The position numbers were made by a program, and so were the translations under genes. The notes under the pieces were generated by a model that saw only the letters and a program-made list of their open reading frames with translations, was not told where the DNA came from and searched no databases. This document shows positions 1 through 7,515 of a DNA stretch of 31,437 nt, one piece after another (within the stretch, counting starts at the first letter, position 1; every line of letters starts with the position of its first letter). This stretch comes from a virus: positions 1 through 31,437 of IMG/VR virus record IMGVR_UViG_3300046808_000195; one strand, written 5' to 3'.

Positions 1-600
1 GTCACTGTCACTGTCATCACCTTCACCATCCATGTGATCATCAATCATTTGATCAATAAGATCATCGATTGAAATCTTCTGAACATTCTTCATGAGGTCA
101 TCATAGATTTCCTCACTAGACTTACCATCATATTTTGCTTCATACAAGCAAGGTACAGTTGTAATGAAGTCACCAACCTTATGTCGCTTTAAGTCTGCGT
201 TAACAGCATAGTCATTTGCAATGTTGAAGAGTTGTGGATCACGATTGTCACGGCGACCAATGTGATCGTAGACTACGTGAAGGACTTCGTGACCTACAAG
301 GAATTCAACTTCCTTGGGACGCAACATCATAACGAAACGTGAATTGTAATAAAACTTGAGACCGTCAGTTGCCGCAGTTGAACACCACTCATCAGCATTG
401 ACAAGAGTAAGTCGGGTTGCGAGATTACCAAAGAAGGGTTGCTTGAGTAGCAAACCGATACGTGCAGTAACTAGACGTTCACGGGCCTGATGATCAATCT
501 TAGGGTCAGTTGGACCTACAAGATTTTCAAACTTCTTACTGCGCTTCTTCTTACCCTTGGTACCGGGAAGAACATCAGACATATAAATTGCATTTTGCAT
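1..600 (-). CDS. Metallopeptidase-like protein (DUF2201/CobT-like), partial 3' end
   Basis: This frame is open from an ATG at 600 to the window's left edge, giving 200 codons and no stop, so the C-terminus is missing. The start is supported by an AAGGA ribosome-binding site 7 nt upstream and a promoter at 628-656. The protein has a basic N-terminus (KGKKKRSKK), then an HEVLHVVYDH segment near residue 105, which is an HExxH zinc-peptidase motif. It ends in an acidic DGEGDDSDSD stretch. Proteins of this shape (DUF2201, metallopeptidase domain followed by a VWA-like domain) are typically encoded beside MoxR-type AAA+ ATPases, as here. Marine T4-like phages also carry CobS/CobT-like pairs. The VWA half would lie outside the window, so it is not seen. 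Peptidase activity is inferred from the motif only. Confidence 0.8.
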   Translation of the reverse strand, partial: MQNAIYMSDVLPGTKGKKKRSKKFENLVGPTDPKIDHQARERLVTARIGLLLKQPFFGNLATRLTLVNADEWCSTAATDGLKFYYNSRFVMMLRPKEVEFLVGHEVLHVVYDHIGRRDNRDPQLFNIANDYAVNADLKRHKVGDFITTVPCLYEAKYDGKSSEEIYDDLMKNVQKISIDDLIDQMIDDHMDGEGDDSDSD

Positions 601-627
601 TGACAGTTCCTTCACTAGAATAATGCT

Positions 628-656
628 AGTATAACAAGATTTGAATTAATTGTCAA
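628..656 (-). promoter_or_regulatory. Sigma70-type promoter for the metallopeptidase gene
   Basis: On the minus strand, TTGACA (651-656) lies 17 bp from TATACT (628-633). The -35 box is preceded by AGGC, as at the other promoters of this family. The downstream gene starts at 600 with a normal leader and ribosome-binding site. Confidence 0.8.
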
Positions 657-690
657 GCCTTATTTTTGTGGGCTTGCTCCATGAGAATAT

Positions 691-728
691 AAAAAAAGGG
701 GGTAGAGTATGTCTCGTACCCTACCCCC
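691..728 (-). terminator. Rho-independent terminator after the AAA+ ATPase gene
   Basis: An inverted repeat pairs 698-705 with 721-728 (GGGGGTAG/CTACCCCC) and extends by three more pairs past one mismatch. On the minus strand it is followed by seven T residues (691-697). It lies 12 nt past the stop codon of the ATPase gene. Confidence 0.85.
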
Positions 729-740
729 GGGAGCAACTAC

Positions 741-1841
741 TTAGTTGCCTGCTTCCACAATGTACTTACCGTACTTCTTGTGAAACTCGTCAAAGTTCTT
801 CAACTGACTGGGTTCAATCGGCAACTTGTAAGTCTTAAGTGCAATCTTAGCACCCATAACAACAAGTTCAGTTTCAAAATTCTTCATCATGTAGTTGAAG
901 AAATTGTCAGCCATTTCGTGGAACTTCTTGCGATCAGCGGTCTTAGTGTCCAGTGAATCCTTGAGTTCATAGCACATAGAAACAGTGAGTGAGTACATCG
1001 CACTGATTTCCTTGACCTGTAGATCAGTTACCTTACCACTGAGAATGTCAGCGGGGTCGGGCATGCGACCTGCAACCTTGCGGTGCGCCATAAACTTCGT
1101 AGCAAGACCATCACCAACAGCACCTGCGACAAGATTGAAGAGAGTGTCAGTATCGACATTTTCTTCATCATCAAGTAGATCACTAACGAAGGTCCATGAG
1201 CGGGGAGTAGCGTATGCACGGCTTGATGACTTAGCATCAAAGTCATAGAGGTCCTGCTTTGCGAAAGACAAGTAACCAACTACGTCCTTGTGAATTGCCT
1301 TACCAACGGCCCAATTCTGCCATGAAGTAAAGTCAGGGCGCATTTCAAGGTGAATGAAACGATTAGCGAGGGGCATCGGCATGCGATAAGTAACACCCTT
1401 GTCACTGTCACGATTACCTGCCGCAACAATTACAACATTGTCAGGCAACTTGTACTTGCCAACACGACGGTTAAGAATAAGTTGATAGCCGGCCGCCTGT
1501 ACAGCAGGAGGTGCTGAGTTCATTTCATCAAGGAAAAGAACAACGATAGGATACTGACTTGCGAGTTCAGCATCGGGAAGATCGACAGGCTCAGCCCAGT
1601 CCATCTTGTTGAGGTCCTTATTGAAGAAAGGAATACCTCGAATATCAGTAGGCTCCATCTGTGCCATACGTAGATCGATCATATAACCACCGAGTTCATC
1701 AGTGATTTCGCTCACGACCTCAGACTTGCCGATGCCGGGAGGGCCCCAAAGAAAAACGGGACGCTTAGACTTGAATGCGGTCAGAATTGCCTTGCGGGCC
1801 TGAACGCTAGTAACTGTGAGATTATCTGAAACTTGAGACAT
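741..1841 (-). CDS. MoxR-type AAA+ ATPase
   Basis: This is a 366-aa AAA+ ATPase of the MoxR/CobS-like type. Visible motifs are Walker A GPPGIGKS (33-40), Walker B IVVLFLDE (99-106), a sensor-1 asparagine in VAAGNRDSD, an arginine finger in PLANRF, and a sensor-2-like ATPRSW further on. MoxR proteins act as chaperone-like remodelers together with a VWA or metallopeptidase partner. That partner appears to be the next gene downstream (start at 600), although a strong terminator and a new promoter separate the two, so they can be expressed independently. The start at 1841 has an AAGGAG site and a promoter at 1874-1902. The protein complex it remodels cannot be told from the sequence. Confidence 0.93.
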   Translation of the reverse strand: MSQVSDNLTVTSVQARKAILTAFKSKRPVFLWGPPGIGKSEVVSEITDELGGYMIDLRMAQMEPTDIRGIPFFNKDLNKMDWAEPVDLPDAELASQYPIVVLFLDEMNSAPPAVQAAGYQLILNRRVGKYKLPDNVVIVAAGNRDSDKGVTYRMPMPLANRFIHLEMRPDFTSWQNWAVGKAIHKDVVGYLSFAKQDLYDFDAKSSSRAYATPRSWTFVSDLLDDEENVDTDTLFNLVAGAVGDGLATKFMAHRKVAGRMPDPADILSGKVTDLQVKEISAMYSLTVSMCYELKDSLDTKTADRKKFHEMADNFFNYMMKNFETELVVMGAKIALKTYKLPIEPSQLKNFDEFHKKYGKYIVEAGN

Positions 1842-1873
1842 TGTTAGTTGCTCCTTAAATTAACAATACACGT

Positions 1874-1902
1874 ACTTTAACAAAATTTTGAATTATTGTC
1901 AA
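1874..1902 (-). promoter_or_regulatory. Sigma70-type promoter for the AAA+ ATPase gene
   Basis: TTGACA (1897-1902) and TAAAGT (1874-1879) are 17 bp apart on the minus strand. The -35 box overlaps the TGA stop codon (1899-1901) of the preceding gene. Confidence 0.8.
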
Positions 1903-2204
1903 GCAATTTTTTCAATAATTCGGGCGTAAACATCAGCCTTAGACTGATAGTATTCGTAGTCACGTTCGCCGGGACGAAAGTTCTTCCACTGATTCTGACC
2001 AGCGTAAGAGATAATGTCCTGCTTGAGACTACGGTCACTGTAGTGGGCGATGAACCCATACAGATCGTAGTGGGCGATGAACCCAGAACACAGATAGAGA
2101 TACTTGTAACCAGTCTTGTTCAGGCTATCAATGTTCTTGACAGCACGAACAACATTGTTTACAATCAGTGTCTTTTGCTTTTCAGTAAGAGCAGTAAGAG
2201 CCAT
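1899..2204 (-). CDS. Small protein of unknown function, 101 aa
   Basis: I do not recognise a family. I chose the ATG at 2204 (MALTALTEKQ) because a CGGAG site lies just upstream and the promoter at 2236-2264 excludes any earlier start. The N-terminal half looks helical (LTEKQKTLIVNNVVRAVKNID). The middle holds an in-frame duplication, GFIAHYDLY then GFIAHYSDR, encoded by an 18-bp direct repeat with 27-bp spacing. The C-terminal part is rich in Tyr and charged residues (ERDYEYYQSKADVYARIIEKIA). It belongs to a run of three small genes, each with its own promoter, between the fibre gene and the ATPase gene. This placing is typical of phage accessory genes that act on the host, but no function can be assigned. 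Confidence 0.8.
   Translation of the reverse strand: MALTALTEKQKTLIVNNVVRAVKNIDSLNKTGYKYLYLCSGFIAHYDLYGFIAHYSDRSLKQDIISYAGQNQWKNFRPGERDYEYYQSKADVYARIIEKIA
2041..2085 (-). repeat. 27-bp-period in-frame direct repeat
   Basis: The 18-bp sequence at 2041-2058 recurs exactly at 2068-2085. It duplicates nine codons (GFIAHY plus three residues) inside the 101-aa unknown protein. Confidence 0.9.
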
Positions 2205-2235
2205 TTTGTATCTCCGTTTTCTCAGTGTATATCTA

Positions 2236-2264
2236 ACTATAAACCCGTTTTGTTTTATTGTCAA
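2236..2264 (-). promoter_or_regulatory. Sigma70-type promoter for the 101-aa gene
   Basis: TTGACA (2259-2264) and TATAGT (2236-2241) are 17 bp apart on the minus strand. AAGGC precedes the -35 box. The leader contains ACACTGAGAAAACGGAG, nearly the same as the leader of the next gene upstream. Confidence 0.85.
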
Positions 2265-2272
2265 GCCTTTTT

Positions 2273-2530
2273 TTAGGCAAACTCATAAAATTTTACAGAT
2301 GGGTCCAACTTTTGCAAATCACGTGCCGCGGCAGTCAACGCACGATAACGTGCCTGTACCTGACTACGGGGCAGTTCACCATCGCAAGTCAAATTTTCGG
2401 GGCTAAGTTCAGCATCAATACTGTCAGCAACTTCCTGACGACCTTGGGCAGTTTTGATTTCATACTGACGACCTTTGAACAATGCGTTCCATTGATTTTT
2501 ACGGTCGATATATGCTTGAAGTGCTTTCAT
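2273..2530 (-). CDS. Small protein of unknown function, 85 aa
   Basis: I recognise no family. The protein is hydrophilic and likely mainly helical, for example QVQARYRALTAAARDLQKLD near the C-terminus, with a single Cys in the middle (LTCDGEL). The ATG at 2530 follows a CGGAG ribosome-binding site and the promoter at 2564-2592, which carries a 14-bp palindrome. It shares its 5' leader sequence with the neighbouring 101-aa gene, which suggests co-regulation. It is probably a phage accessory protein; the role is unknown. Confidence 0.8.
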   Translation of the reverse strand: MKALQAYIDRKNQWNALFKGRQYEIKTAQGRQEVADSIDAELSPENLTCDGELPRSQVQARYRALTAAARDLQKLDPSVKFYEFA

Positions 2531-2553
2531 GTTTAACTCCGTTTTCTTAGTGT

Positions 2554-2567
2554 CAATACATGTATTG
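2554..2567. promoter_or_regulatory. 14-bp perfect palindrome at a -10 box (possible operator)
   Basis: CAATACATGTATTG is its own reverse complement and overlaps the -10 box (2564-2569) and initial transcribed region of the 85-aa gene promoter. A similar half (TACGTGTATTG) lies at the same place in the ATPase promoter at about 1865-1876. A repressor site is an inference. Confidence 0.45.
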
Positions 2568-2592
2568 TATGCCCAAAACGAATTAAAGTCAA
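2564..2592 (-). promoter_or_regulatory. Sigma70-type promoter for the 85-aa gene
   Basis: TTGACT (2587-2592) and TACAAT (2564-2569) are 17 bp apart on the minus strand. AAGGC precedes the -35 box. Confidence 0.8.
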
Positions 2593-2597
2593 GCCTT

Positions 2598-2858
2598 TTA
2601 ATCCGTAAGTTTGAGAATTAGTATCATTTTTTCGAGATAATCGATGGATTGTGCAATCTGTTGCTTATATGCAACAACTTTATGATCTTTATGAGTTTGA
2701 CGGGCTTCTACCTCAAGCCTACTGAGGTGGGCATTCATTTCACCCAGATTGTTGCATAGTTTGTGTAGGTCAGGATTGTAACGTGAACGTTTTAACTGGT
2801 TACGCAGGTCTACAATAATGTCCCTGACTTCAAGTGAGTTATTAAATCGTTCAGACAT
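2598..2858 (-). CDS. Small coiled-coil-like protein, 86 aa, probably leaderless
   Basis: I recognise no family. The sequence is highly charged and heptad-like (LRNQLKRSRYNPDLHKL, then LGEMNAHLSRLEVEARQTHKDH, then IAQSIDYLEKMILILKL), consistent with a helical coiled coil. The first ATG (2858) lies 6 nt after the -10 box TATAGT, so the expected transcript starts at or next to the start codon. There is no Shine-Dalgarno sequence, and the next Met is around residue 40, so a leaderless start is the simplest reading. It is the first of the small-gene group downstream of the fibre gene. The role is unknown. Confidence 0.75.
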   Translation of the reverse strand: MSERFNNSLEVRDIIVDLRNQLKRSRYNPDLHKLCNNLGEMNAHLSRLEVEARQTHKDHKVVAYKQQIAQSIDYLEKMILILKLTD

Positions 2859-2864
2859 AGATTG

Positions 2865-2893
2865 ACTATAAACCCAAACTCACTAAATGTCAA
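2865..2893 (-). promoter_or_regulatory. Sigma70-type promoter giving a probable leaderless transcript
   Basis: TTGACA (2888-2893) and TATAGT (2865-2870) are 17 bp apart on the minus strand. Only CAATCT (2859-2864) separates the -10 box from the ATG at 2858. Confidence 0.85.
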
Positions 2894-2900
2894 CCGATAA

Positions 2901-5600
2901 TTATGCTGTTTTCCAAAGTTTAACTACCAATGATGTACAATATGATCCTGCTTCCGAGAATGGATTTCCATATACTGTTGCTCCCGGATTTAATTCATTA
3001 TATTGGCCAAACACTAATGATAATGTAGTCTCTGTAGCAATTGTGAATGTACCTATACCATATACACTACCTGTCTGGTAGTCTCCTAATCGCATAGTAC
3101 CGCATCTGGCTAAAATCGGTACAGCATTGCTAGGATTGAAGGGGCCGTCAAAGGGGGTAAGACCATTTGCAGGTGTATTTTCAACAAAAGCAGTATAGAC
3201 ATTTATATCTACTATAGAATCAGAGCCAGTGTTTGTTATAGGTACAGTTGTTTCAAACAAATAAGTACCTGCTTGCAAAGTCATCAAACCATTAGCATCA
3301 TCACTTGCACTAATTGTATTAATAATGGATGTATCATCTAATAATAGAGGGTACCATAAATAGACATTGCTACCGTTTGATATTGCCACATTACCAGTGT
3401 ACGTTCTTAAATATCCCGGTAAACCACTACCTCCACTACCAGAAACAGTAGTCCAACTTAGGTTGCCGGCACCATTAGTTGTCAATACTTGACCATTAGA
3501 GCCGCCGGTAATTTCAATAGTTCCAACGTCACCCATTAAAATTCGACCAGCACTATTTCCCAAAGCCAATTCAATATTGCCGGCGGACCCGGGATATATT
3601 GCTATCTTAGATCCAGTACTGCCAGACCAACCGGACACAAATGCATTGCCTTCTTGTGTGCTGATACCGGTAACTGCTATGTTTGATGCATTTGCGTATG
3701 TATAATACACGGCAGCATTGGTTGTAGCATTACCAGAAACGTTTAGATATCTTCCGTTGGCGATATTAGAATAGGTAACTAATGATATGCCACCAAAAGA
3801 TCCCGCATCATTAAACTGTAACTGTGTATTTGAACCACCCGGTGTAGTATTGCCTGTACCATTGATAGTAATAGTAGCAACACCACTTACGTTACTTGCT
3901 GTAACTCCGGCGCCCACAAAGTTAATTGTATTGGCAGTAGTAACATTACTACCTTCATCTTGTACTACGATACCACTAATGCCACCGCTTGTAATAGTGA
4001 TCGTAGCAACATTACCGACATTGCTTGCAGTAACACCTGAACCAACAAAGTTAATTGTATTTGCTGTTGCTAATACATTAGATCCTTCTTCTTGAACTGC
4101 AATGCCACTAGCACCGGGAATTGTAATAGTTGCTACGCCACTTATGTTACTTGCAGTAACACCTGAACCAACAAAGTTAATTGTATTTGCAGAGGCTACA
4201 ACATTAGTGCCTTCTTCTTGTACTGCGATAGAACTTGAACCTCCTCCACCATTGGCGGCAGTGTATTGGAAAGTTCCATCAGCAAACTTAATACCTAATG
4301 TATTGTTTGCTACGTTCGCTACTGGTTGAATAACAACATTACCATATTCAATCAATAAGTTATTTTGTTCACCGTTGTGTACACCAGTTTGATAGTTATA
4401 GATATTACTGTAATTGTATTTGCCGGGCCAAGTATTAGCAGGGTTTGATGGGTTCCAACCATCACGATAATCATTCTTACTAATGATAACGTTACCATTA
4501 CCGTAACCTTGCAGTCTTAAGTCACCCTGTAAGTTTCCTTGTGGGCCCGGATTATCTGTATAGTATGCATTACTAGCCCAGTGATATACATTGTTAACAC
4601 CAATGATAGTGTTACCAGTAATATGAACCATAGTATCACGGCGCGGGTGATAGACTTGTAATCCACCGCCTTGAACTTGCGGCAATGCACCGTATACATA
4701 TGCGAAAGCAGGATTATAACTTGGATATATCGGTTGATCGTTTTCTGCTTCCATTGCTTCTTCTGCGCAAGGTAATCTAAACCATGATGGCCAATATGCA
4801 GGGTTAGTAGTAATAGTTGCGTTACCAACTACTGCTCCGCTAGATAATGGCATTGGATTTCTTAAACCAGTGTCACTGCTAAAATTGTATACTGTGTTTG
4901 CAGAGTAACCCTCGCCCCTCACTACATTTGCCCAAACATTACCTGTTACAGGCTTATTTTGCATTCTAATGCCGGTTAAAAACTGATTAGATTTAAATAC
5001 AGCGGCTGGCTGTGGTTCATATGTTCTAGTAATAGAGTTGGGATATTTTACTGATTCTTCATTATCAATTAAAACAAATGATGCTGATGCATTGTAATCG
5101 CCATTAATCCATGCTCTACCAACTGCATTATTAGCCCAAAAATTACCAGCATAGGTGTTTGGCCAATTTACAGTCAATGCGCTGTTACCTATAAGTTCAG
5201 GATCAGCATTGGTTCTTACAAACGGTCCATTTACTATTAGACCTTTACTATCAGTAAATGTTAGATTTGCACTAGCGCCAAATGATCCGGCAAAGTTAAA
5301 TTGAACCCATCCATTTTCTCCTGCAGGGCTAGTAGCAGTGACAACTGAGTTAGCAGTAATAGTCACTGGAGTAACAGCAATTGTTAAGTTAGCACCGGTT
5401 GGGTTTGGTAATGGTGGAACAGGTTCAGTACTAGTATCAACACCAGGTGTAACAGGAACCGTGTTACTCACTGTAGTAAAAATATTAACAACATTTGGGG
5501 TCGTTCCTGTGTCAGGACCCGGCGGAACAGTCGGTGGTTTTTTAGTCGTTGGTCCTGTATAAGGCGGTGTTGGTGGAACGTATGGAGTCGTAGTTGGCAT
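2901..5600 (-). CDS. Tail-fibre-like structural protein, 899 aa
   Basis: This is a long, low-complexity beta-rich protein poor in Cys and rich in Asn, Gly, Thr, Ser and Val, as in phage fibres. It opens with a Pro/Thr-rich segment (about residues 1-50). Further on come three tandem copies of a 42-44 aa unit (IAVQEEG-N-ANTINFVGSGVTASN-ATITI), then PGGSNTQLQFNDAGSFGG, a phrase common in phage fibres. The C-terminal 180 residues (from GLPGYLRTYTGNVAIS to VVKLWKTA) look like a C1q/TNF-type or similar receptor-binding head; this is inferred from pattern only. The ATG at 5600 follows AAAAGGG, but that site is paired inside a hairpin whose loop carries a late-type promoter motif. The likely role is host recognition or virion decoration. 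Confidence 0.82.
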   Translation of the reverse strand: MPTTTPYVPPTPPYTGPTTKKPPTVPPGPDTGTTPNVVNIFTTVSNTVPVTPGVDTSTEPVPPLPNPTGANLTIAVTPVTITANSVVTATSPAGENGWVQFNFAGSFGASANLTFTDSKGLIVNGPFVRTNADPELIGNSALTVNWPNTYAGNFWANNAVGRAWINGDYNASASFVLIDNEESVKYPNSITRTYEPQPAAVFKSNQFLTGIRMQNKPVTGNVWANVVRGEGYSANTVYNFSSDTGLRNPMPLSSGAVVGNATITTNPAYWPSWFRLPCAEEAMEAENDQPIYPSYNPAFAYVYGALPQVQGGGLQVYHPRRDTMVHITGNTIIGVNNVYHWASNAYYTDNPGPQGNLQGDLRLQGYGNGNVIISKNDYRDGWNPSNPANTWPGKYNYSNIYNYQTGVHNGEQNNLLIEYGNVVIQPVANVANNTLGIKFADGTFQYTAANGGGGSSSIAVQEEGTNVVASANTINFVGSGVTASNISGVATITIPGASGIAVQEEGSNVLATANTINFVGSGVTASNVGNVATITITSGGISGIVVQDEGSNVTTANTINFVGAGVTASNVSGVATITINGTGNTTPGGSNTQLQFNDAGSFGGISLVTYSNIANGRYLNVSGNATTNAAVYYTYANASNIAVTGISTQEGNAFVSGWSGSTGSKIAIYPGSAGNIELALGNSAGRILMGDVGTIEITGGSNGQVLTTNGAGNLSWTTVSGSGGSGLPGYLRTYTGNVAISNGSNVYLWYPLLLDDTSIINTISASDDANGLMTLQAGTYLFETTVPITNTGSDSIVDINVYTAFVENTPANGLTPFDGPFNPSNAVPILARCGTMRLGDYQTGSVYGIGTFTIATETTLSLVFGQYNELNPGATVYGNPFSEAGSYCTSLVVKLWKTA
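3850..4236 (-). repeat. Three tandem 42-44 aa repeats in the fibre-like protein
   Basis: The coding sequence holds three copies of an (I)xVQ(E/D)EG(S/T)NV...ANTINFVG(S/A)GVTASN...ATITI unit, starting near 4233, 4107 and 3973. The DNA is also similar between copies. These are probably beta-stranded shaft modules. Confidence 0.85.
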
Positions 5601-5602
5601 AT

Positions 5603-5645
5603 AAAAACCCTTTTGATCTCTTATTTAGTAAGAAAATGGGTTTTT
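5603..5645 (-). promoter_or_regulatory. Hairpin sequestering the fibre-gene RBS, with a late-type promoter in its loop
   Basis: On the minus strand AAAAACCC(A)TTTT (5645-5633) pairs with AAAAGGGTTTTT (5614-5603): 12 bp with one bulged base and an 18-nt loop. The 3' arm contains the fibre gene's AAAAGGG ribosome-binding site. The loop contains ACTAAATA (5622-5629), which resembles a T4 late promoter. A readthrough transcript would hide the site and could also terminate, because the arm ends in Ts. A transcript started in the loop would free it. Confidence 0.6.
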
Positions 5646-5650
5646 TAAAG

Positions 5651-7459
5651 TCAGATTTTACCGTCAGGACGTGCGTCAGGTGGAATGCCTGCACGTGATG
5701 TTAACCAACTAAATGCTTTGGCATTCTTTTTGATACTGTCTGGCTTAACGTCAACTGTTAGTGCAGCCTTGAAGCGAGGATCGTTCTTTTCTTTTGCAGA
5801 TGGAATGTAACCTGAGGCTTCCCAGACTTTCTTATCTTTCCACATTCCCTTAGCATCTGAGGTCTGGGCATGACTTGGCACAATAACTGCGTTTGCTTTT
5901 TTAGCAATTTCTTTAGCCATATCATACATAGCAGTTGCTATGCCTCTACGTTGAAAGTCATCTTCTACTTCAACTTCAGTTGCATACCATTTATTTTTAT
6001 CGTTGTCTGTGGGTTCAAAGATAACATGACCAATCTCATGACCTTCTGAGTATGCAGTAATCATTGCTCCCATACCATTCCAACCTTCGTATGGTTCTTG
6101 TGTAAATTTAATATCTGCTGTATCAGAGTTTTCTGATATACTTCTACGATACTGTCTATCTTTCATACCACCATATGGATTTGTTGCTGTTGTTTTTTCT
6201 GCGGTATATTGAAGTGTTTCATCTTCGTCAACTTTGAACGTAGGGTCAGTTTTTTGACGCTTCATTCCTTTTGGTTGATTGGGATCAACTGGATCAATAT
6301 CAGTTGTAGTCAATCCCGTCTTTTCTAAATCTTTAATGTATTTGTGTTCAGTATCTTCATCACCAAACGACAAGATAGTGCTAGGAGGTCCTTTACCAAA
6401 GTCGTGCTTACCTAAACCTTTGAGGTTACTCACGTGCTGACCTAACTTATACCAGTCATACACATCACTAACGTCTACTCTGACTGTACCTGCAGGCATT
6501 GTAGGCTTAAACTCAGGTCCTCTGGGTTTAGCATTGGGATGATAATCTTCGAATTCTTTTGCGTATTTTTCATTTAAATCATCTTCACCAATCTGGTTTG
6601 ATGCTCTAAGTTTATCCCACTTAACTTGAGGAATATACCAACTACCATTTTGAGATTTCTTAAAACCCATACCTAATAATTGATAGTCACTATAAGACCC
6701 TCTCAATTCTCCGGGCTTTAGAAACTTCATCTTAGGACCTGAATACATTTCTTCAATAGTCAATTCTTCGCTATGCAACTCATTGCGTAAGTCATATAGT
6801 TTTTGAATTCCACCTTGCTTACGAATAACCTTAAAGGCCAAGTTCTCTGGACTAAACTCCCCGCCCTTGTCTAATCCTGCTTTTCTATAACGCTTGATCA
6901 ATGACAGTGCTTTAGTAACACGTTCTAAATCACGGGTTCTTAATGCAAGTTCTACAAGTTCTTTTAATCGTTCGTACTTTGCTCTTGTAGCATTCTGATC
7001 TAAATTTGCTCTACGCTTAGTTGGAAACTTGAGCCATTTATCTTTCAATAAACTATACTCACCTAAACTAACTACAGGTTGATTCTTATCTTGTACGTAT
7101 AATTCTACTGGTACACCGTGAACACTAATATCATGTGTGTCATTGTACAATGTCTTTTTTGCTTGAAATAACTCTCTGTATACTTCATCTGCAGGGAATT
7201 TATCCATATCAACTAAGATATGTAAATCTAAATCACTATGAGGAGTATACGTATAAGCCGCATTAGACCCTGATATGGTTACGTCTTCTACGTCTAAATC
7301 TTTAATACCCAATTCACTAATGAAATCCTCAGCAATTAACAATAACTGCTTTTTTACAGCAGGATCTAGTCTACTACCCATCCAAAGATTAGGGTTCAAC
7401 TTGTCGTGAAACTTCACGGCATCTGATAGTTTGAATGAATTGAGTTCTTTAATGTCCAT
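5651..7459 (-). CDS. Nucleotidyltransferase-GNAT acetyltransferase fusion, 602 aa
   Basis: The N-terminal domain has the polymerase-beta-type nucleotidyltransferase signature: GSN at 64-66 followed by a DLDLH acidic pair (Asp76, Asp78), then a helical region to about residue 225. The middle (about 230-430) is a charged linker with a short folded segment (ELRGSYSDYQLLGMGFKKSQ). The C-terminal domain is a GNAT acetyltransferase with motif A near 493-515 (EVEVEDDFQRRGIATAMYDM, with the RRGIA acetyl-CoA loop). Substrates are unknown; such fusions could modify nucleotides, tRNA or proteins. The ATG at 7459 has no Shine-Dalgarno sequence and lies 5 nt after GATAAATA, as in the hydroxylase gene. It sits upstream of the fibre gene and so may be a late, virion-associated protein. 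Confidence 0.85.
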   Translation of the reverse strand: MDIKELNSFKLSDAVKFHDKLNPNLWMGSRLDPAVKKQLLLIAEDFISELGIKDLDVEDVTISGSNAAYTYTPHSDLDLHILVDMDKFPADEVYRELFQAKKTLYNDTHDISVHGVPVELYVQDKNQPVVSLGEYSLLKDKWLKFPTKRRANLDQNATRAKYERLKELVELALRTRDLERVTKALSLIKRYRKAGLDKGGEFSPENLAFKVIRKQGGIQKLYDLRNELHSEELTIEEMYSGPKMKFLKPGELRGSYSDYQLLGMGFKKSQNGSWYIPQVKWDKLRASNQIGEDDLNEKYAKEFEDYHPNAKPRGPEFKPTMPAGTVRVDVSDVYDWYKLGQHVSNLKGLGKHDFGKGPPSTILSFGDEDTEHKYIKDLEKTGLTTTDIDPVDPNQPKGMKRQKTDPTFKVDEDETLQYTAEKTTATNPYGGMKDRQYRRSISENSDTADIKFTQEPYEGWNGMGAMITAYSEGHEIGHVIFEPTDNDKNKWYATEVEVEDDFQRRGIATAMYDMAKEIAKKANAVIVPSHAQTSDAKGMWKDKKVWEASGYIPSAKEKNDPRFKAALTVDVKPDSIKKNAKAFSWLTSRAGIPPDARPDGKI

Positions 7460-7464
7460 AGATA

Positions 7465-7472
7465 TATTTATC
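7465..7472 (-). promoter_or_regulatory. Late-type promoter motif (GATAAATA)
   Basis: GATAAATA on the minus strand, 5 nt before the ATG of the nucleotidyltransferase fusion. It differs by one base from the T4 late consensus TATAAATA. Transcription would begin close to the start codon. Confidence 0.55.
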
Positions 7473-7490
7473 TAAGAACTACGTAAGGAA

Positions 7491-7515
7491 AAAAGTGGGG
7501 ACTAGCCCCACTTTT
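7491..7515 (-). terminator. Rho-independent terminator
   Basis: A perfect 10-bp inverted repeat (AAAAGTGGGG 7491-7500 with CCCCACTTTT 7506-7515) with a 5-nt loop and a T-rich tail on the minus strand. It overlaps the stop codon of the 81-aa gene. Confidence 0.88.

Noticed and set aside
2205-2264. Longer start for the 101-aa protein
   Set aside because: The extension runs back through the promoter at 2236-2264.
4517-4828. Antisense or alternative-frame open frames inside the fibre and giant genes
   Set aside because: They arise from biased codon use in repetitive genes and lack ribosome-binding sites or recognisable motifs.
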